A stretch of DNA of 64,000 nt from Croceibacterium_A sp035555595 (lineage in GTDB: Bacteria > Pseudomonadota > Alphaproteobacteria > Sphingomonadales > Sphingomonadaceae): positions 23,750 to 87,749 of the forward strand of contig DATMGK010000004.1 in NCBI GenBank assembly GCA_035555595.1. The letters are read 5' to 3'. The notes under the pieces were generated by a model, which saw only the letters and a program-made list of their open reading frames with translations, was not told the DNA's origin and did no database searches. Both the position numbers and the translations under genes were made by a program. This document shows, piece by piece, positions 1 to 8,740 of the stretch. How positions within the stretch are numbered: the stretch's first letter is position 1; each line of letters opens with the position of its first letter.

Positions 1-1179
1 ATAGCCTGACCGGTCGGCATCGACGGCGGTCAGCACCGGCTCTGCCGTACGGCCGATCACCTTGGCGGGATTGTCCCGGTCCAGCAGCGCGGCGCCCAGC
101 GAATACTTGCGCATCGCCCCTACGCCGTGGGTAAAGATCAGCCAGCCCGCATCGGTCAGGATCGGGCTGCCGCAATTGCCGATCTGGATGAACTCCCAGG
201 GATATTTGGGCTCCATCAACAGCGTGCCTTCGCTGTTCCAGCGGTCCAGCCGATCGGATTTCAGCAGGTACAGGTTCTTGCCGTCCTGCCGCCCGACCAT
301 CGCGTATTTGCCGCCCACTTTCTCCGGGAACAGCGCCATGCCCTTGTTACGCCCGGCCTTGCCCTCGATGGGTTCCAGCAGGAAGCGGCGAAAATCTACT
401 GTGCGCAGCAGCTCTGACCGGATCGAGCGGCCGGAATAGGCGGTGTAGGTGCCGATCCATTCGTAATCACCGCCGCCATGGTCGAACCGGACCATCCGCA
501 GGTCTTCCAGACCGCCCGCCTGCTGTTCGGTGATCGGGAAGATCACGGTGTTCGACAGGCTGCTGTCGGGGTGGCGATGCACCACCACGCCGGCATCGCT
601 GTCATGCAGGGATGCGTCGTCCAGATCGACGGAGGTGGCGAAGGCGCTTTGCGGCCACAGCGTGAACGTGCCGTCCGGGCTGGCGATGCCTTCTCGGAAA
701 GCGATCGAACTGATGTGCCCTTCGCCCACCGCGCGCAGCGACATGGCGAAGCGCACCGCGCCGCCCTCGATCCCGCTCTGGTCCGGGTGTGGCACGATGG
801 ACGGGTTCATCAGCGCCGCCGCCGCGTAAGTATATTCGTGGCAGAAGAACGCGCCGATCAGTCGCCTGCGCGTGCGAGAGAAGTCCGCATCGCCGAGACC
901 AAGGGACTCCTCGACCTCCGCAAACCGTTCGTCGAACATGTTCTCGGTCTGCCAGTGGCGCGCAACGAAATCCTGCCGCACCCGCTCGTATTCGATGCGA
1001 ACCTGATCCTCGCTCAGTGCGGCAACATCCCTGACCAGGCGGAGCGCGCGGTTCCCCTCGGCATTTTTCGCCTGCCAGCCCAGATGGAACGGGCGAAGGA
1101 CGACGCGAGAGGGGTCGGCGTGCAGCCGTTCGTCAAGGATTTGCAACGGAGTGTGTGGCAACCCGCGCTCGATCCCCAA
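1..1179 (-). CDS. GH130-family glycosidase/phosphorylase (partial, 3' end outside window)
   Basis: The reading frame is open from about 1200 to the left edge, so the C-terminus is missing; 393 codons are present. It belongs to glycoside hydrolase family 130, five-bladed propeller enzymes that phosphorolyse or hydrolyse beta-mannosides. The signature around residues 222-229 reads GGLEDLRM (family GxEDPR, carrying the proton-donor Asp), and residues 334-347 read GNCGSPILTDAGWL, followed by a THG near 350, as in the substrate-binding blades. Residues 1-110 form a helical extension before the propeller. I chose TTG at 1179 because GGAGG sits 5 nt upstream; GTG at 1185 is the alternative. The start lies inside the 3' end of the upstream glycosyltransferase gene (about 47-nt overlap), so translation is probably coupled. 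The exact substrate is unknown; mannose-containing glycan is the family expectation. Confidence 0.85.
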   Translation of the reverse strand, partial: MGIERGLPHTPLQILDERLHADPSRVVLRPFHLGWQAKNAEGNRALRLVRDVAALSEDQVRIEYERVRQDFVARHWQTENMFDERFAEVEESLGLGDADFSRTRRRLIGAFFCHEYTYAAAALMNPSIVPHPDQSGIEGGAVRFAMSLRAVGEGHISSIAFREGIASPDGTFTLWPQSAFATSVDLDDASLHDSDAGVVVHRHPDSSLSNTVIFPITEQQAGGLEDLRMVRFDHGGGDYEWIGTYTAYSGRSIRSELLRTVDFRRFLLEPIEGKAGRNKGMALFPEKVGGKYAMVGRQDGKNLYLLKSDRLDRWNSEGTLLMEPKYPWEFIQIGNCGSPILTDAGWLIFTHGVGAMRKYSLGAALLDRDNPAKVIGRTAEPVLTAVDADRSGY

Positions 1180-3505
1180 TATCACCTCCAACTGAACTTC
1201 GCCCCGAATCGAGCCGATTTGCGCGTGCGAGGGCTAGCACGGAATAGTGCGCCAGTTGAAAGGCCAGGATGGATTCCGCTCCACAGTTTATGTTCGCGCC
1301 GCGCGGTGTCACGCCGTCGCGGCAGCGCCCTGTAACGAGATCCGCCAGCACCACGCCGCGATCATTTGCGCCGAAGAACCAGTTCCACGCCGCCATCGCA
1401 TGTTCGAACCAGCGCGCGTCGCGTGTGGCGGCAAAGGCGGCGCGGGAAGCTTCTATCGCCGCCTGCGCTTCCAGCGGTTGCTGGTCGAATGGCAACGGCT
1501 CTGTGCATTCGTGATGAAAACTCTCGCAGCCGATCGGGCGAAAGTGGCCACCGGTCGCCAGTTGCCGTGCCGCGATCCATTCCAGCGTTTCCAGACCCGC
1601 CGCGACATAATGCCGGTTCTCCAGCACCAGCCCGGCTTCGATCAGCGCCTGGCTCAGACGGGGGTTGTCGTAACCCAGCACGGTTTCGAACCATGCCCAG
1701 TCGGGCCTGCGCGCGGCGTCGAGCAGGCGATGCAGCACGTCAGCGCCTTGCGCCAGTACGTCATGAGATGGGCGGTGGCTGGGCAGGCTGCGCAGCACGC
1801 AGGCAGTGCCGAGCATCGTGAAGGCGATCGCGCGCGGGGAAGCGAGCAGGGCGACGTGCGGCAGGGTTTCTTCGTAAAGCTTCCAGGCCCAGCCGCGAAT
1901 ATCTTCGTCCGTGGATGCTTCGATCGTCTGCCCCAGCGCCCACAACGCGCGGCCGTTGGAATCGTCGGAACCCTGCTCTTCACGCCAGGTCCGCTCAAAG
2001 CTCATGAAATTGCGAAATGCCCCCCGATCGGCATTCCACGCATGTTGGATGAAAGAGGCGAAGGTCTGGCACCACTGGCTTCTTTCACGTTCCGGCACGC
2101 TGGCGGCCACGTTCATCAGCATCAGGGCGCGGGCATTGTCGTCCACGCAATAGCCGTGGCGACGATCCGGCACGATGCCGATCGCGTGTTGCAACAGGCC
2201 GGTTCCGTCACACATGCCGAACAGGCCGGAAAGGCCGGGCGTCGCCGTAACCGGGGCGGGGCGGGCGGCGGGCGATACGGCCGCGTCGATCAGCGCTGCG
2301 GCGCCATCGGCGAAACGCGGCCATATCGTCTGCCGTCCCCGTGCATAGGCCCGGCGTTGCAGCGAATGGAGCGCTTCCCGGTCATCCAGCAGGGCGTTCA
2401 CCGCATCGGCGATCGCATCCGCGCTGTCCGGTTCGATCAGCTTTCCCGCATCTCCGGCCAGCAGCTCGCGCGCATGAAGATAGGGGGTGGAAACCACCGC
2501 CTTGCCCAGTGCCACGGCATAGCTCAGCGTGCCGGATGTCGATTGCTGCAGGTTGAAATAGGGCGTGATGTAGATGTCGCAGGCTTCCAGCTGATCCAGC
2601 AACTCGTCAGTATCGAGGAAGCGGTTGTCCCACTCGATATGCCCGGCAACACCCAGAGCGTCCGCCTCTGCGCGCAGCCTGTCGCGATAGGCCTCACCCT
2701 CATGCGCCACCAAATTGGGATGCGTCGCGCCGACGATGCGATAAATGGCGTTCGGATGCCGGGCGATAATCGCCGGCATGGCTTCGATCACCCGCTCGAG
2801 GCCTTTGCCGGGGCCCAGCAGGCCGAATGTCATCAGCACATCGCGGCCGGCCAGTCCGAACTGGTCCTTGAACCGCGCTGATCGCCCGAACGGCCGATCC
2901 GGCGCGCCGTGGGGCAATATCTGCAACAGATCGTGGGGCGCGCCATATTGCTCGATCAGCAGATCGCGCGAATGGCGGCTCATCACCATGATCCGGCTGG
3001 CGCGCCGGACCAGATGCTCAAGGATTTCACGCTGCCGCTGGCTGGGCTCGCTCAACACGGTATGTGGCGTCAAAATCAGTGGAGCGGCCAGCCGGTCCAC
3101 GAAATCGCACACCATTTCGCCGTCAGTACCCCCGAATATGCCGTATTCGTGCTGTACCCACACAGCATCTACACCGCTTTCGTTGATGTTTCTGGCCGCT
3201 GCGAGATAGGCTCGCGCGTCGTCCTGCGCGATCGTGCCAGCAATACCGTTGTAAATCAGCGGATTGCGCGGATCGTCCAGCGCGTAGACATCCACATCGA
3301 TATCCGGATGAAACTCCGCCAGCTTCTCGAATACATCCGTCGCAAACGTGGCGATCCCGCATTTGCGCGGAGTAAAAGTCCCTACCAGAGCGATGCGGCG
3401 TGTAGATGAAGAATCGAAGCGATGGTCGAATATTGAACGCACATCTGCACCGGGCGGCGGCGGTGCGGCATGGGCAAGGACCGGATCGTGGATCGTCATC
3501 GGCAA
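1133..3505 (-). CDS. Two-domain protein: GT4-type glycosyltransferase fused to alpha-helical toroid domain
   Basis: This 790-aa protein starts MPMTIHDPV. Residues about 37-415 form a GT-B glycosyltransferase of the GT4 type, with a nucleotide-sugar-binding segment FGLLGPGKG (227-235) and a phosphate-binding-like segment QSTSGTLSYAVALGK (321-335). In that segment the usual EX7E glutamates of GT4 are not obvious. Residues about 430-760 are a second, all-helical region with VDDNARALMLM and DDSNGRALWALG, which looks like the six-hairpin (alpha/alpha) toroid fold seen in glycosidases. No signal peptide or membrane segment is seen, so it is likely cytoplasmic. It overlaps the GH130 gene that follows, suggesting that synthesis and remodelling of one glycan (probably mannose-based) are paired. 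Substrate and linkage are inference; the fold assignment of the C-terminal half is moderate. Confidence 0.8.
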   Translation of the reverse strand: MPMTIHDPVLAHAAPPPPGADVRSIFDHRFDSSSTRRIALVGTFTPRKCGIATFATDVFEKLAEFHPDIDVDVYALDDPRNPLIYNGIAGTIAQDDARAYLAAARNINESGVDAVWVQHEYGIFGGTDGEMVCDFVDRLAAPLILTPHTVLSEPSQRQREILEHLVRRASRIMVMSRHSRDLLIEQYGAPHDLLQILPHGAPDRPFGRSARFKDQFGLAGRDVLMTFGLLGPGKGLERVIEAMPAIIARHPNAIYRIVGATHPNLVAHEGEAYRDRLRAEADALGVAGHIEWDNRFLDTDELLDQLEACDIYITPYFNLQQSTSGTLSYAVALGKAVVSTPYLHARELLAGDAGKLIEPDSADAIADAVNALLDDREALHSLQRRAYARGRQTIWPRFADGAAALIDAAVSPAARPAPVTATPGLSGLFGMCDGTGLLQHAIGIVPDRRHGYCVDDNARALMLMNVAASVPERERSQWCQTFASFIQHAWNADRGAFRNFMSFERTWREEQGSDDSNGRALWALGQTIEASTDEDIRGWAWKLYEETLPHVALLASPRAIAFTMLGTACVLRSLPSHRPSHDVLAQGADVLHRLLDAARRPDWAWFETVLGYDNPRLSQALIEAGLVLENRHYVAAGLETLEWIAARQLATGGHFRPIGCESFHHECTEPLPFDQQPLEAQAAIEASRAAFAATRDARWFEHAMAAWNWFFGANDRGVVLADLVTGRCRDGVTPRGANINCGAESILAFQLAHYSVLALARANRLDSGRSSVGGDIGDRARVATHSVANP

Positions 3506-3782
3506 TCCTTGAACAGATTCCGACGGTCCCCAGCGTGATCCATCAGAATCATGTGATTGTTGCAGTGCAACATAGAAGCACCGCCTCTGGCAAGTGGTTT
3601 CTACGAGATAAGATTCAAATCACTGAAACCGCTTCCTTTTCCCACGATTGCAATTTGCAAGGTGGTGCCGGGCGCGCGACAGGAAATGAAACAGGTCTGT
3701 AGAGGGGATGTTCCGCTCTTAACTAAGCGCAATCCGCACGGTGGGAACATCATATGCAACGGCCAGACTGCGCAGTTTCGGC

Positions 3783-3827
3783 AAAGAAAAGGCCCGCCCG
3801 TCGCCATGCAAAAGAAACGGGCGGGCC
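3783..3827 (-). terminator. Intrinsic terminator
   Basis: Perfect 11-bp inverted repeat (3791-3801 with 3817-3827, arm GGCCCGCCCGT) with a 15-nt loop. On the minus strand it is followed directly by TTTTCTTT. No T-run follows on the plus strand, so it acts leftward. Confidence 0.75.
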
Positions 3828-3970
3828 GAAGAGCGACGGCGCGAACCCGCTGCGCCGCCGCGAGGAGTTCTTACTCTACCGGAGTGCTCCCCGCACGATG
3901 GCCAAATGCGCCCCACAAGCTACATCGCCGATGCGCGGCGCGAGCACGAGCGCTTGAGTTGAGGCTTTGC
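3783..3970 (-). ncRNA. Possible small RNA ending at an intrinsic terminator
   Basis: A strong terminator on the minus strand has no coding sequence upstream of it on that strand; the nearest A+T-rich, promoter-like sequence lies at 3976-4024. A transcript of about 170-190 nt would result, with a second stable hairpin (GGCGGCGC paired with GCGCCGTC, at about 3832-3856) before the terminator. I could not match it to 6S, SRP, RNase P or tmRNA signatures. The 5' end is a guess. Confidence 0.35.
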
Positions 3971-4094
3971 TGCGGGAGATATAATTCATAAAAATCATAT
4001 ATTTATTAGATTATTTAAGCTTAAGTCAGATACCTGTCTTGCCATGTAGAACCGATGGCTCTCGCCAATCCCAGTAAATTACGGTAATCCGCAC

Positions 4095-4111
4095 GTTACA
4101 TGGCGTTACAT
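4095..4111. promoter_or_regulatory. Direct repeat GTTACAT-3-GTTACAT, candidate operator
   Basis: Two identical 7-mers are spaced 10 bp start to start, one helical turn, 42 bp upstream of the regulator's start. OmpR/PhoB-type winged-helix proteins bind tandem half-sites with 10-11 bp spacing, so autoregulation by the adjacent gene is a reasonable inference. Confidence 0.4.
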
Positions 4112-4152
4112 CGTCCGGGGAGGGGCGCTTAAGGGATGAAAGGTTAGCCATC

Positions 4153-5361
4153 TTGAGCAGGGATGAACCGGCAACTGCCCGCTTCGATGCGGAGGTCGGG
4201 CGGGTCCGCGCCAGCGGTGTGTTGGGCGAAAGCGGCCGCTTGCTGGAACTGTTCGATTTCCTTGCCGCTCGAGGTCCGGGAACGGCATCCGCCTCGCAGG
4301 CCGAAATCGCTGAAACCGTGTTTGGCCATACGGAAACCAGCGTCGATGACGCCACGGTGCGTGTCTATGTCCACCGGCTGCGCAAGCGGTTGGAGGAATA
4401 CTACGCAGAAGCTGGTGCAAAGGGGAATGGCGGGCGGTTGATCCTGCCTTCGGGCACTTATGCGCTGCGACAGGCGGACGATGCAGGCATCGAGGATGCT
4501 GTCGAACTCGAGGAGCCCGAACGTAAACGGAGTCTCCCGATCAGGATGCTGCTGATCGCGGGGCTCGCGCTGGTCGGCGCTTTCTTCCTTGGCCGGGCGC
4601 TTGCCCCGAATTCGGCTTCTCCGGTCAATGCGATCTGGCAGCCCTTCGTCGATTCACCGCGCCCCAAGCTGATCGTCCTTGGCGACTATTACATCTATGG
4701 GGAAATCGACCCTGTGCGGCCGGAAGAAGGCCGTCTGATCCGCGATTTCCGGGTCAACTCAGCCGCCGATCTCGAACGCATGCAGGACCTGTTCCCGGAT
4801 CGCTATGGTCGGGCGGAAGACATGGGCCTCAATTATCTGCCGTTCTCGGTGGCCTATGGCCTGGACGAGATCGTGCCCATCCTGGCCCAGAATGGGCATA
4901 GGGTCAGCGTGCTGGCCGCGTCGGAACTGCAACCCGATATGCTGAACTATTTCGACGTGATTTATGTCGGTCTTTTCAGCGGTATGTCTCTTCTGGAAGA
5001 CGTCACCTTCATGGGGTCGCAGTTCGACATCGGCGAAAGTTACGACGAACTGATCGATAGCGCTGCGAAGAAATCCTACACGAGTGAAGAAGCCCGCAGC
5101 CTCGCCTCTCCCGCGTTCTATCGCGATTACGGCTATGTGGCGCGCTTCAAGGCGCCGGGCGGCGCGCTGGTCGCCATAGTCGCGGGTGCGCGTGATACCG
5201 GGTTGCGGGGGCTGGTGCCGCTTGTCACGCGGGCTGACCTGACGGCTGACCTGAAGAAAGTCGCCAGCGACGATAGTTTCGAAGGGTTGTTCCAGATCAC
5301 CGGGCAGCAGGGCGCTGACCTGTCGGAAACCCTGTTGCTCGCCCGCCCGCGCGAGGATTGA
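4153..5361 (+). CDS. ToxR-like membrane-anchored winged-helix regulator
   Basis: 402 aa. Residues about 10-106 look like an OmpR/PhoB-type winged helix: a recognition helix at about 64-82 (DDATVRVYVHRLRKRL) and a wing RLILPSGTYAL (95-105). A single membrane segment follows at about 131-149 after a basic RKR, then a roughly 250-aa domain that would sit in the periplasm and starts WQPFVDSPRPKLIVLGDYY. This is the ToxR/CadC architecture, a DNA-binding domain in the cytoplasm linked to an extracytoplasmic sensor. I do not recognise the sensor domain. The start is TTG at 4153; no ATG or GTG fits the winged-helix N-terminus better. It is divergent from the glycosyltransferase/GH130 pair, which it may control. 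Confidence 0.75.
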   Translation: MSRDEPATARFDAEVGRVRASGVLGESGRLLELFDFLAARGPGTASASQAEIAETVFGHTETSVDDATVRVYVHRLRKRLEEYYAEAGAKGNGGRLILPSGTYALRQADDAGIEDAVELEEPERKRSLPIRMLLIAGLALVGAFFLGRALAPNSASPVNAIWQPFVDSPRPKLIVLGDYYIYGEIDPVRPEEGRLIRDFRVNSAADLERMQDLFPDRYGRAEDMGLNYLPFSVAYGLDEIVPILAQNGHRVSVLAASELQPDMLNYFDVIYVGLFSGMSLLEDVTFMGSQFDIGESYDELIDSAAKKSYTSEEARSLASPAFYRDYGYVARFKAPGGALVAIVAGARDTGLRGLVPLVTRADLTADLKKVASDDSFEGLFQITGQQGADLSETLLLARPRED

Positions 5362-5450
5362 GGTAGCCGCCCATACCCCACTTCACGCCGCCGCCGTGTA
5401 GGAGATCTGGAGCAAGGCGTTCCACTTCGGTGCGGCACCCCGGCGTTAGC

Positions 5451-5478
5451 TTGCCATTCACCATCGCGCGCCTACATT
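5451..5478 (+). promoter_or_regulatory. Possible sigma70-type promoter for ftsH
   Basis: TTGCCA and TACATT are separated by 16 bp, ending 25 bp before the ftsH start codon. Assigned by eye only. Confidence 0.3.
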
Positions 5479-5503
5479 GCAGACGGACACTCAAGGACCC
5501 ACG

Positions 5504-7444
5504 ATGAGCGAGAATCGCGAGCCGGAAGGCAACGGCAATCCCTGGATAAAGAGCCTGCTGGTGTGGGGGGGTATTTTCCTCGCGCTGTTGCTGGTGGTTT
5601 CGATGTTCGGCGGGCCGCGCGAAGCGGCCGGAACGCAGATCAGCTATTCCGATTTCCGCAACCGCGTGGCCGAAGGCAGCGTGGCGGAAGTGCGCGTTGC
5701 GCCGGAAAAGATCGTCGGCAAGCTAAAGAACGGTTCCACCTTCACCACTGTGCCCGTGCCAAACGACACGGAACTGACCGCGCTGCTGGTTGAAAAGGAC
5801 GTGCAGATTTCCGGCACGCCATCGGAAGAGCCGAACCTGCTGCTCTATATCCTGATCCAGTCCTTGCCCTTCCTGCTGATTCTGGGCGTGGCGTTCTTCG
5901 CGCTGCGTCAGGTTCAGAAGGGTGGCGGTTCGGGCGCGATGGGCTTTGGCAAGTCCAAGGCCAAGCTGCTGACTGAAAAGCAGGGCCGCGTCACTTTCGA
6001 TGATGTCGCCGGCATTGATGAGGCGCGCGAGGAACTGGAGGAAATCGTCGAGTTCCTGAAAGATCCGCAGCGTTTTTCTAAATTGGGCGGACAGATTCCC
6101 AAGGGCGCCCTGTTGGTCGGTTCCCCCGGCACCGGCAAGACGCTGCTGGCCCGCGCCATCGCGGGTGAGGCGCGGGTGCCGTTTTTCACCATTTCGGGTT
6201 CCGACTTCGTGGAAATGTTCGTGGGTGTCGGCGCCAGCCGGGTGCGCGACATGTTCGAACAGGCGAAGAAGAACGCCCCGTGCATCGTGTTCATCGACGA
6301 AATCGACGCGGTCGGCCGTCATCGCGGCCACGGGCTCGGCAATTCGAATGACGAACGCGAGCAGACCCTCAACCAGCTTCTGGTGGAGATGGACGGGTTC
6401 GAGGCGAATGAAGGCATCATCATCATCGCCGCCACCAACCGTCCGGATGTGCTGGACCCGGCCTTGCTGCGCCCGGGCCGCTTCGACCGGCAGGTCGTGG
6501 TGCCGATCCCCGATATCGACGGGCGCGAGAAAATCCTGAGCGTTCACATGAAGAAGGTGCCTCTGGCGCCGGACGTCAATTCTCGCACGATCGCGCGCGG
6601 AACGCCCGGTTTCTCCGGCGCGGATCTCGCCAATCTCGTGAACGAGGCGGCGCTGCTGGCCGCGCGGCGCAACAAGCGCCTTGTAGCGATGCAGGAATTC
6701 GAAGACGCCAAGGACAAGGTCATGATGGGCGCAGAGCGTCGCAGCATGGTCATGACCGAGGACGAAAAGAAGATGACCGCCTATCATGAGGCGGGCCATG
6801 CAATCGTTTCGGTGCACGAACCGGCCAGCGACCCGATCCACAAGGCCACGATCATACCGCGTGGTCGCGCGCTGGGCATGGTCATGCGCCTGCCGGAACG
6901 TGACAGCTATTCTTATCATCGGGACAAGATGCTGGCGAACCTGTCGGTCAGCATGGGTGGTCGCGTGGCGGAAGAAATCATCTTCGGCCATGACAAGGTC
7001 AGTTCAGGCGCTTCGTCCGATATATCCTATGCCACCAGCCTGGCCCGCAACATGGTCACCAAGTGGGGCATGTCGGAAAAGCTGGGCCCGCTGCAGTACG
7101 AAGATCAGCAAGAGGGCTACCTCGGCATGGGCGGTGCGCAGCGGACCATGGCGTCCGACGAAACCAACAAGCTGATCGATTCGGAAATCCGCAATCTGGT
7201 GGATACCGCGCACAAGCGCGCAACCGATCTGCTGACCCAGCATCAGGACCAGCTTCACCTGCTGGCGCAGGCCATGCTGGAATATGAGACGCTGACCGGG
7301 GACGAGATCAGGCAGCTTCTGGACGATGGCAAGATCGACCGTCCGGAGAGGCCATCTGGCCCGGTAACGCCGCGTCCGGTGCGTGGATCCTCGATCCCCA
7401 AGGCTGGCAAGCGGTTCGGAGGTGAAGCTCCTCAGGGGGCTTGA
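5504..7444 (+). CDS. ftsH: ATP-dependent zinc metalloprotease FtsH
   Basis: 646 aa from the ATG at 5504, chosen because AAGGA lies 7 nt upstream; an in-frame ATG at 5477 would add nine residues. Membrane segments lie at about 16-35 and 112-134 and flank the small periplasmic domain. The AAA+ module has Walker A GSPGTGKT (206-213; Ser instead of the usual Pro) and Walker B VFIDEID (262-268). The protease has HEAGH (428-432) for zinc. FtsH forms a membrane hexamer that degrades misassembled membrane proteins and regulators such as RpoH and LpxC. It is monocistronic here; the convergent DUF3667 gene follows across an inverted repeat. In many bacteria ftsH follows tilS; here a ToxR-like gene is upstream instead. 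Confidence 0.98.
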   Translation: MSENREPEGNGNPWIKSLLVWGGIFLALLLVVSMFGGPREAAGTQISYSDFRNRVAEGSVAEVRVAPEKIVGKLKNGSTFTTVPVPNDTELTALLVEKDVQISGTPSEEPNLLLYILIQSLPFLLILGVAFFALRQVQKGGGSGAMGFGKSKAKLLTEKQGRVTFDDVAGIDEAREELEEIVEFLKDPQRFSKLGGQIPKGALLVGSPGTGKTLLARAIAGEARVPFFTISGSDFVEMFVGVGASRVRDMFEQAKKNAPCIVFIDEIDAVGRHRGHGLGNSNDEREQTLNQLLVEMDGFEANEGIIIIAATNRPDVLDPALLRPGRFDRQVVVPIPDIDGREKILSVHMKKVPLAPDVNSRTIARGTPGFSGADLANLVNEAALLAARRNKRLVAMQEFEDAKDKVMMGAERRSMVMTEDEKKMTAYHEAGHAIVSVHEPASDPIHKATIIPRGRALGMVMRLPERDSYSYHRDKMLANLSVSMGGRVAEEIIFGHDKVSSGASSDISYATSLARNMVTKWGMSEKLGPLQYEDQQEGYLGMGGAQRTMASDETNKLIDSEIRNLVDTAHKRATDLLTQHQDQLHLLAQAMLEYETLTGDEIRQLLDDGKIDRPERPSGPVTPRPVRGSSIPKAGKRFGGEAPQGA

Positions 7445-7468
7445 CCCGCCCCAGCGCTGACAGAGTTT

Positions 7469-7501
7469 CCAGCGTGATCCGCCTGTGGGCGATCACGCTG
7501 G
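7469..7501. terminator. Hairpin between convergent genes
   Basis: Perfect 11-bp inverted repeat CCAGCGTGATC / GATCACGCTGG with an 11-nt loop, 25 bp after the ftsH stop. There is no T-run, so it may be a factor-assisted or bidirectional terminator. Confidence 0.5.
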
Positions 7502-7547
7502 ATGCTTGTATCCGGAGCGTAATATCCAAGCCTCTCCGGGAATGGCT

Positions 7548-8594
7548 CTATCCCAGTGCGCCCAGAAGCAGCAGCACGTTTACGAACAGCAGCACTATGA
7601 TCAGGATGAAAATGCTGAGCGCGACCATGCGCCAGCCGGCCGAAAACCGCGACAAAGAGTAGGCGCCGCGCAACTGCTTGTAGATGTGGATTGGCGGTAT
7701 CAGTGTGAAAGCTAGCGCCAGCAGCCCGCCGCTTAGGCCAGCCGCGCTCAGCACGGTCAACAACACGAACAGCAGGGTCATGAAGCTGAGCGAATAGGTG
7801 ACGAACACTGCGTGGTCGTAGATCCCAAACTGCCGTCGCCACGCGAAGATCAGCCATACGAACGGCACGGACAGCGGGATCAGCAGCCACGAAAACTTGT
7901 AGCTGTTCGCCTGTAGCTTGTACGCCATCAGGCCCGGGTTCTTCTGCCACTTCTCGATACCGTGATCGAGGAAGGCCCAGCCGGTCTTTACGCTGGCCAG
8001 TTTGCCATGACCGCCGCTCTCGTTCGTGTTTGCCGGTGCGGCTTCCCCGGCCTGTCCTTCCATCCTCTCTATCTGGCTGTCCAATAGAACAGAGGCAGGA
8101 TTGTCGTCGCCCAGATTTGCACGGGCGGCGCGCAGTTCTCGCAGAGCTTCCTCAGGGGCAACCTCGCTCATTTCGTCGGCCGCGCCCGTGTTGAACTCCG
8201 TAGGAGCAGTGAGGCCGACGACCTGAAACACCGCGAACATCAGGAACACGGCAAACAGGAATAGCGCCATGGGCGAGACAAAACGGGCACGTTCCCCGTC
8301 GATGTAGCGGCGCGTCAATTCCCCCGGCCGCACGGCCAGCATAGGCAAGGTGCGCCAGGTCTGCCCTTCGAAATGGAGCGCGCCGTGCAGCAGATCGTGA
8401 AAGAACGCCCCCGCTGTGCGATGGACGTGCCCACGCTGCCCGCAGGCGTGGCAATGCGTACCGATCAGCGCCGTGCCGCAGTTCAGGCAATGCGTCTCGT
8501 GCGTGTGGCCGTCTGCGCCCGGTTCGGCTTCAGGAGGGTTGCTGCTGGCAAAATCGTTCTGCCCGTTTGCCGGTGCCAGGGTCTTCTCGCTCAC
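7548..8594 (-). CDS. DUF3667 family membrane protein with zinc ribbon
   Basis: 348 aa. An N-terminal zinc ribbon CLNCG...CHACGQ (about 36-55) is followed by the DUF3667 core (GALHFEGQTWRTLPMLAVRPG) and then membrane segments at about 110-130 and in the last 140 residues. Between them lies an acidic, variable stretch (about 135-200) likely facing one side of the membrane. Family function is unknown; members occur widely in Sphingomonadales and Xanthomonadales. The start MSEKTLAP is the first in-frame codon. The gene stands alone, convergent with ftsH. Confidence 0.8.
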   Translation of the reverse strand: MSEKTLAPANGQNDFASSNPPEAEPGADGHTHETHCLNCGTALIGTHCHACGQRGHVHRTAGAFFHDLLHGALHFEGQTWRTLPMLAVRPGELTRRYIDGERARFVSPMALFLFAVFLMFAVFQVVGLTAPTEFNTGAADEMSEVAPEEALRELRAARANLGDDNPASVLLDSQIERMEGQAGEAAPANTNESGGHGKLASVKTGWAFLDHGIEKWQKNPGLMAYKLQANSYKFSWLLIPLSVPFVWLIFAWRRQFGIYDHAVFVTYSLSFMTLLFVLLTVLSAAGLSGGLLALAFTLIPPIHIYKQLRGAYSLSRFSAGWRMVALSIFILIIVLLFVNVLLLLGALG

Positions 8595-8643
8595 GCCTGC
8601 CTCACGCCATCATTTCCGGTGCTCTGAACTACGTGCCGAAATG

Positions 8644-8685
8644 CAAGATGCCCGATGCACGCCTGGGCGTGCATCGGGCATCTTG
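8644..8685. terminator. Very strong hairpin terminator downstream of rpoZ
   Basis: Perfect 18-bp arms (8644-8661 and 8668-8685) around a 6-nt loop, between rpoZ and the DUF3667 gene. The minus-strand tail reads CATTT and the plus-strand side AAAAA, so it probably ends rpoZ transcription. It is one of the longest perfect hairpins in the window. Confidence 0.65.
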
Positions 8686-8740
8686 AAAAACTGGGGCCGA
8701 TTCGCATCCGGTCCATCAGGGCCGGCGCCGGACACCGCAA

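Larger units (their letters stand above)
3506..4152. other. Divergent intergenic region of 647 bp
   Basis: It separates the glycosyltransferase (leftward) from the ToxR-like regulator (rightward). I see no convincing protein gene. It holds a minus-strand intrinsic terminator (3783-3827), a strikingly A+T-rich tract (about 3976-4024) in otherwise G+C-rich DNA, and a pair of GTTACAT direct repeats (4095-4111) just upstream of the regulator. The A+T tract probably contains promoters for one or both directions. Confidence 0.6.

Noticed and set aside
478..1335. Plus-strand frames over the left edge of the window
   Set aside because: They mirror the GH130 gene on the minus strand, whose motifs are recognisable.
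3832..3970. Possible match to 6S, tmRNA or SRP RNA
   Set aside because: None of their conserved core motifs could be found by eye.
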